Source: Streptomyces sp. TG1A-8
GTDB lineage: Bacteria; Actinomycetota; Actinomycetes; Streptomycetales; Streptomycetaceae
Assembly: GCF_030499535.1 (NCBI RefSeq)
Contig: NZ_JASTLB010000001.1
Location: 992,001 to 1,056,000 of the forward strand
DNA length: 64,000 bases
Direction of reading: 5' to 3'
Part shown: in pieces, positions 63,601 through 64,000 of the stretch
Layout: every line of letters starts with the position of its first letter
Position numbering within the stretch: the first letter of the stretch is position 1
Notes under the pieces: model-generated
The model's input: the letters and a program-made list of their open reading frames with translations, nothing else
Told to the model about the DNA's origin: nothing
Databases searched by the model: none
Program-made: the position numbers and the translations under genes

Positions 63601-64000
63601 ATGCAACCACGCAGCCTACGGGGCCGTGCGGCCGCCGTCGTCGCGGTGCTCACCGCCTGCGCCGCTCTCACCGCGACGCAGGCGCAGGCCACGCCCACGC
63701 CCACGCCCACGCAGGACGTGATCGCCCCGGCCACGAAGTTCTACGCGGACCCGCACAGCGAGGCCGCACAACAGGCCCTCGTGGACCTCAGTAACGGCGA
63801 CGCCGAGAACGCCGCGAACATGGCCGGGCTCGCGAGCTGGCCGCAGGCCGAGTGGTTCACCCACGGCACGCCCGGCGAGGTGCGCGTCAAGGTCGGCGAA
63901 CTCGTCCACCGGGCCCGGGCCGTCAACCGGACCCCCGTCCTGGTCGCTTACAACGTCCCGGGCCGGGACTGCGCGCAGTACTCCAGCGGCGGCGCCCCGC
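63601..64000 (+). CDS. Second GH6 family cellulase, cut by the window edge
   Basis: First 133 residues, still open at the window end. Signal peptide about 1-30 (VVAVLTACAALTATQAQA), a short TPTPTPT linker, then IAPATKFYADPHSEAAQQAL and the GH6 start of PVLVAYNVPGRDCAQYSSGG, which aligns with YNIYNRDYCGGHSAGG of the preceding gene. The LASWPQAEWFTHGTP segment fits GH6 loops. Same direction, 144 nt after the first GH6 gene. CAGGAG at 63591-63596 precedes the ATG. Confidence 0.9.
   Translation, partial: MQPRSLRGRAAAVVAVLTACAALTATQAQATPTPTPTQDVIAPATKFYADPHSEAAQQALVDLSNGDAENAANMAGLASWPQAEWFTHGTPGEVRVKVGELVHRARAVNRTPVLVAYNVPGRDCAQYSSGGAP

Overview
The window is chromosomal DNA from a Streptomyces (or very close relative). 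GC is about 73 percent with a strong third-position bias, and GTG and occasional TTG starts are common. Genes overlap as ATGA or GTGA, and the gene set is typically actinomycete: ergothioneine genes, a DUF574-type methyltransferase, an Rpf-LysM-M23 protein, a GlgM-type glycogen synthase and a CebR-type cellulase operator. From memory, and not checked here, the order egt cluster, sdh operon, rmdA-like gene, WS/DGAT, rpfD-like gene, gnd resembles the left-arm region SCO0910 to SCO0976 of S. coelicolor.

Layout. 1-5 kb: a TetR regulator divergent from an FMN reductase with two clear operators between them, then an HSL-type esterase, a small membrane protein, a cupin and an orphan PemK-like protein. 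5-9.4 kb: a tightly overlapping egtABCD ergothioneine operon. 9.4-13 kb: a sugar-binding lipoprotein behind a DasR-like site, dodecin, a luciferase-like oxidoreductase and an orphan MT0933-type small protein. 13-17.4 kb: sdhCAB-like succinate dehydrogenase/fumarate reductase operon divergent from a LysR gene. 17.6-26.6 kb: envelope and signalling block with an RmdA-like c-di-GMP protein translationally coupled to a methyltransferase, a secreted-repeat lipoprotein, a PT-repeat wall protein, an Asn/Gly-repeat surface protein next to a sortase, and a polysaccharide deacetylase. 27-36.5 kb: universal stress protein, amino-acid permease, CapA-like protein, an ECF sigma/anti-sigma pair with a third gene between them, a PAS-GAF-SpoIIE-kinase protein and a lipase maturation factor.

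36.6-42.5 kb is the least ordinary intact region: aldo-keto reductase, amidase, a GNAT gene running antisense into the amidase, a 57-residue peptide gene with an excellent ribosome binding site, a truncated CHAT (caspase-like) protease, and divergent from it a three-gene overlapping operon (zinc-ribbon protein, 56-residue protein, two-helix membrane protein) that I cannot assign. 42.5-57.3 kb: zinc-ribbon SDR, WS/DGAT, GH92 mannosidase, glgA-glgC, FhuF-like protein, DMT transporter, Rpf-LysM-M23 protein, 6-phosphogluconate dehydrogenase, panD.

57.7-60.8 kb is a gene graveyard: fragments of an aldo-keto reductase, a class II DAHP synthase, a YbaK protein, a tyrosine recombinase and an RHS protein surround one intact gene, a Cmx/CmlR-type chloramphenicol exporter. 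A 14-codon leader and an RBS-masking hairpin before the exporter look like a translational attenuator. The window ends in a cellulose module: a LacI regulator, a divergent region with three LacI-type palindromes (one a perfect CebR box), a complete GH6 cellulase and the start of a second GH6 enzyme cut by the window edge.

No tRNA, rRNA, CRISPR array, origin or recognisable metabolite riboswitch was seen. All family names come from reading motifs by eye; no database search was run.
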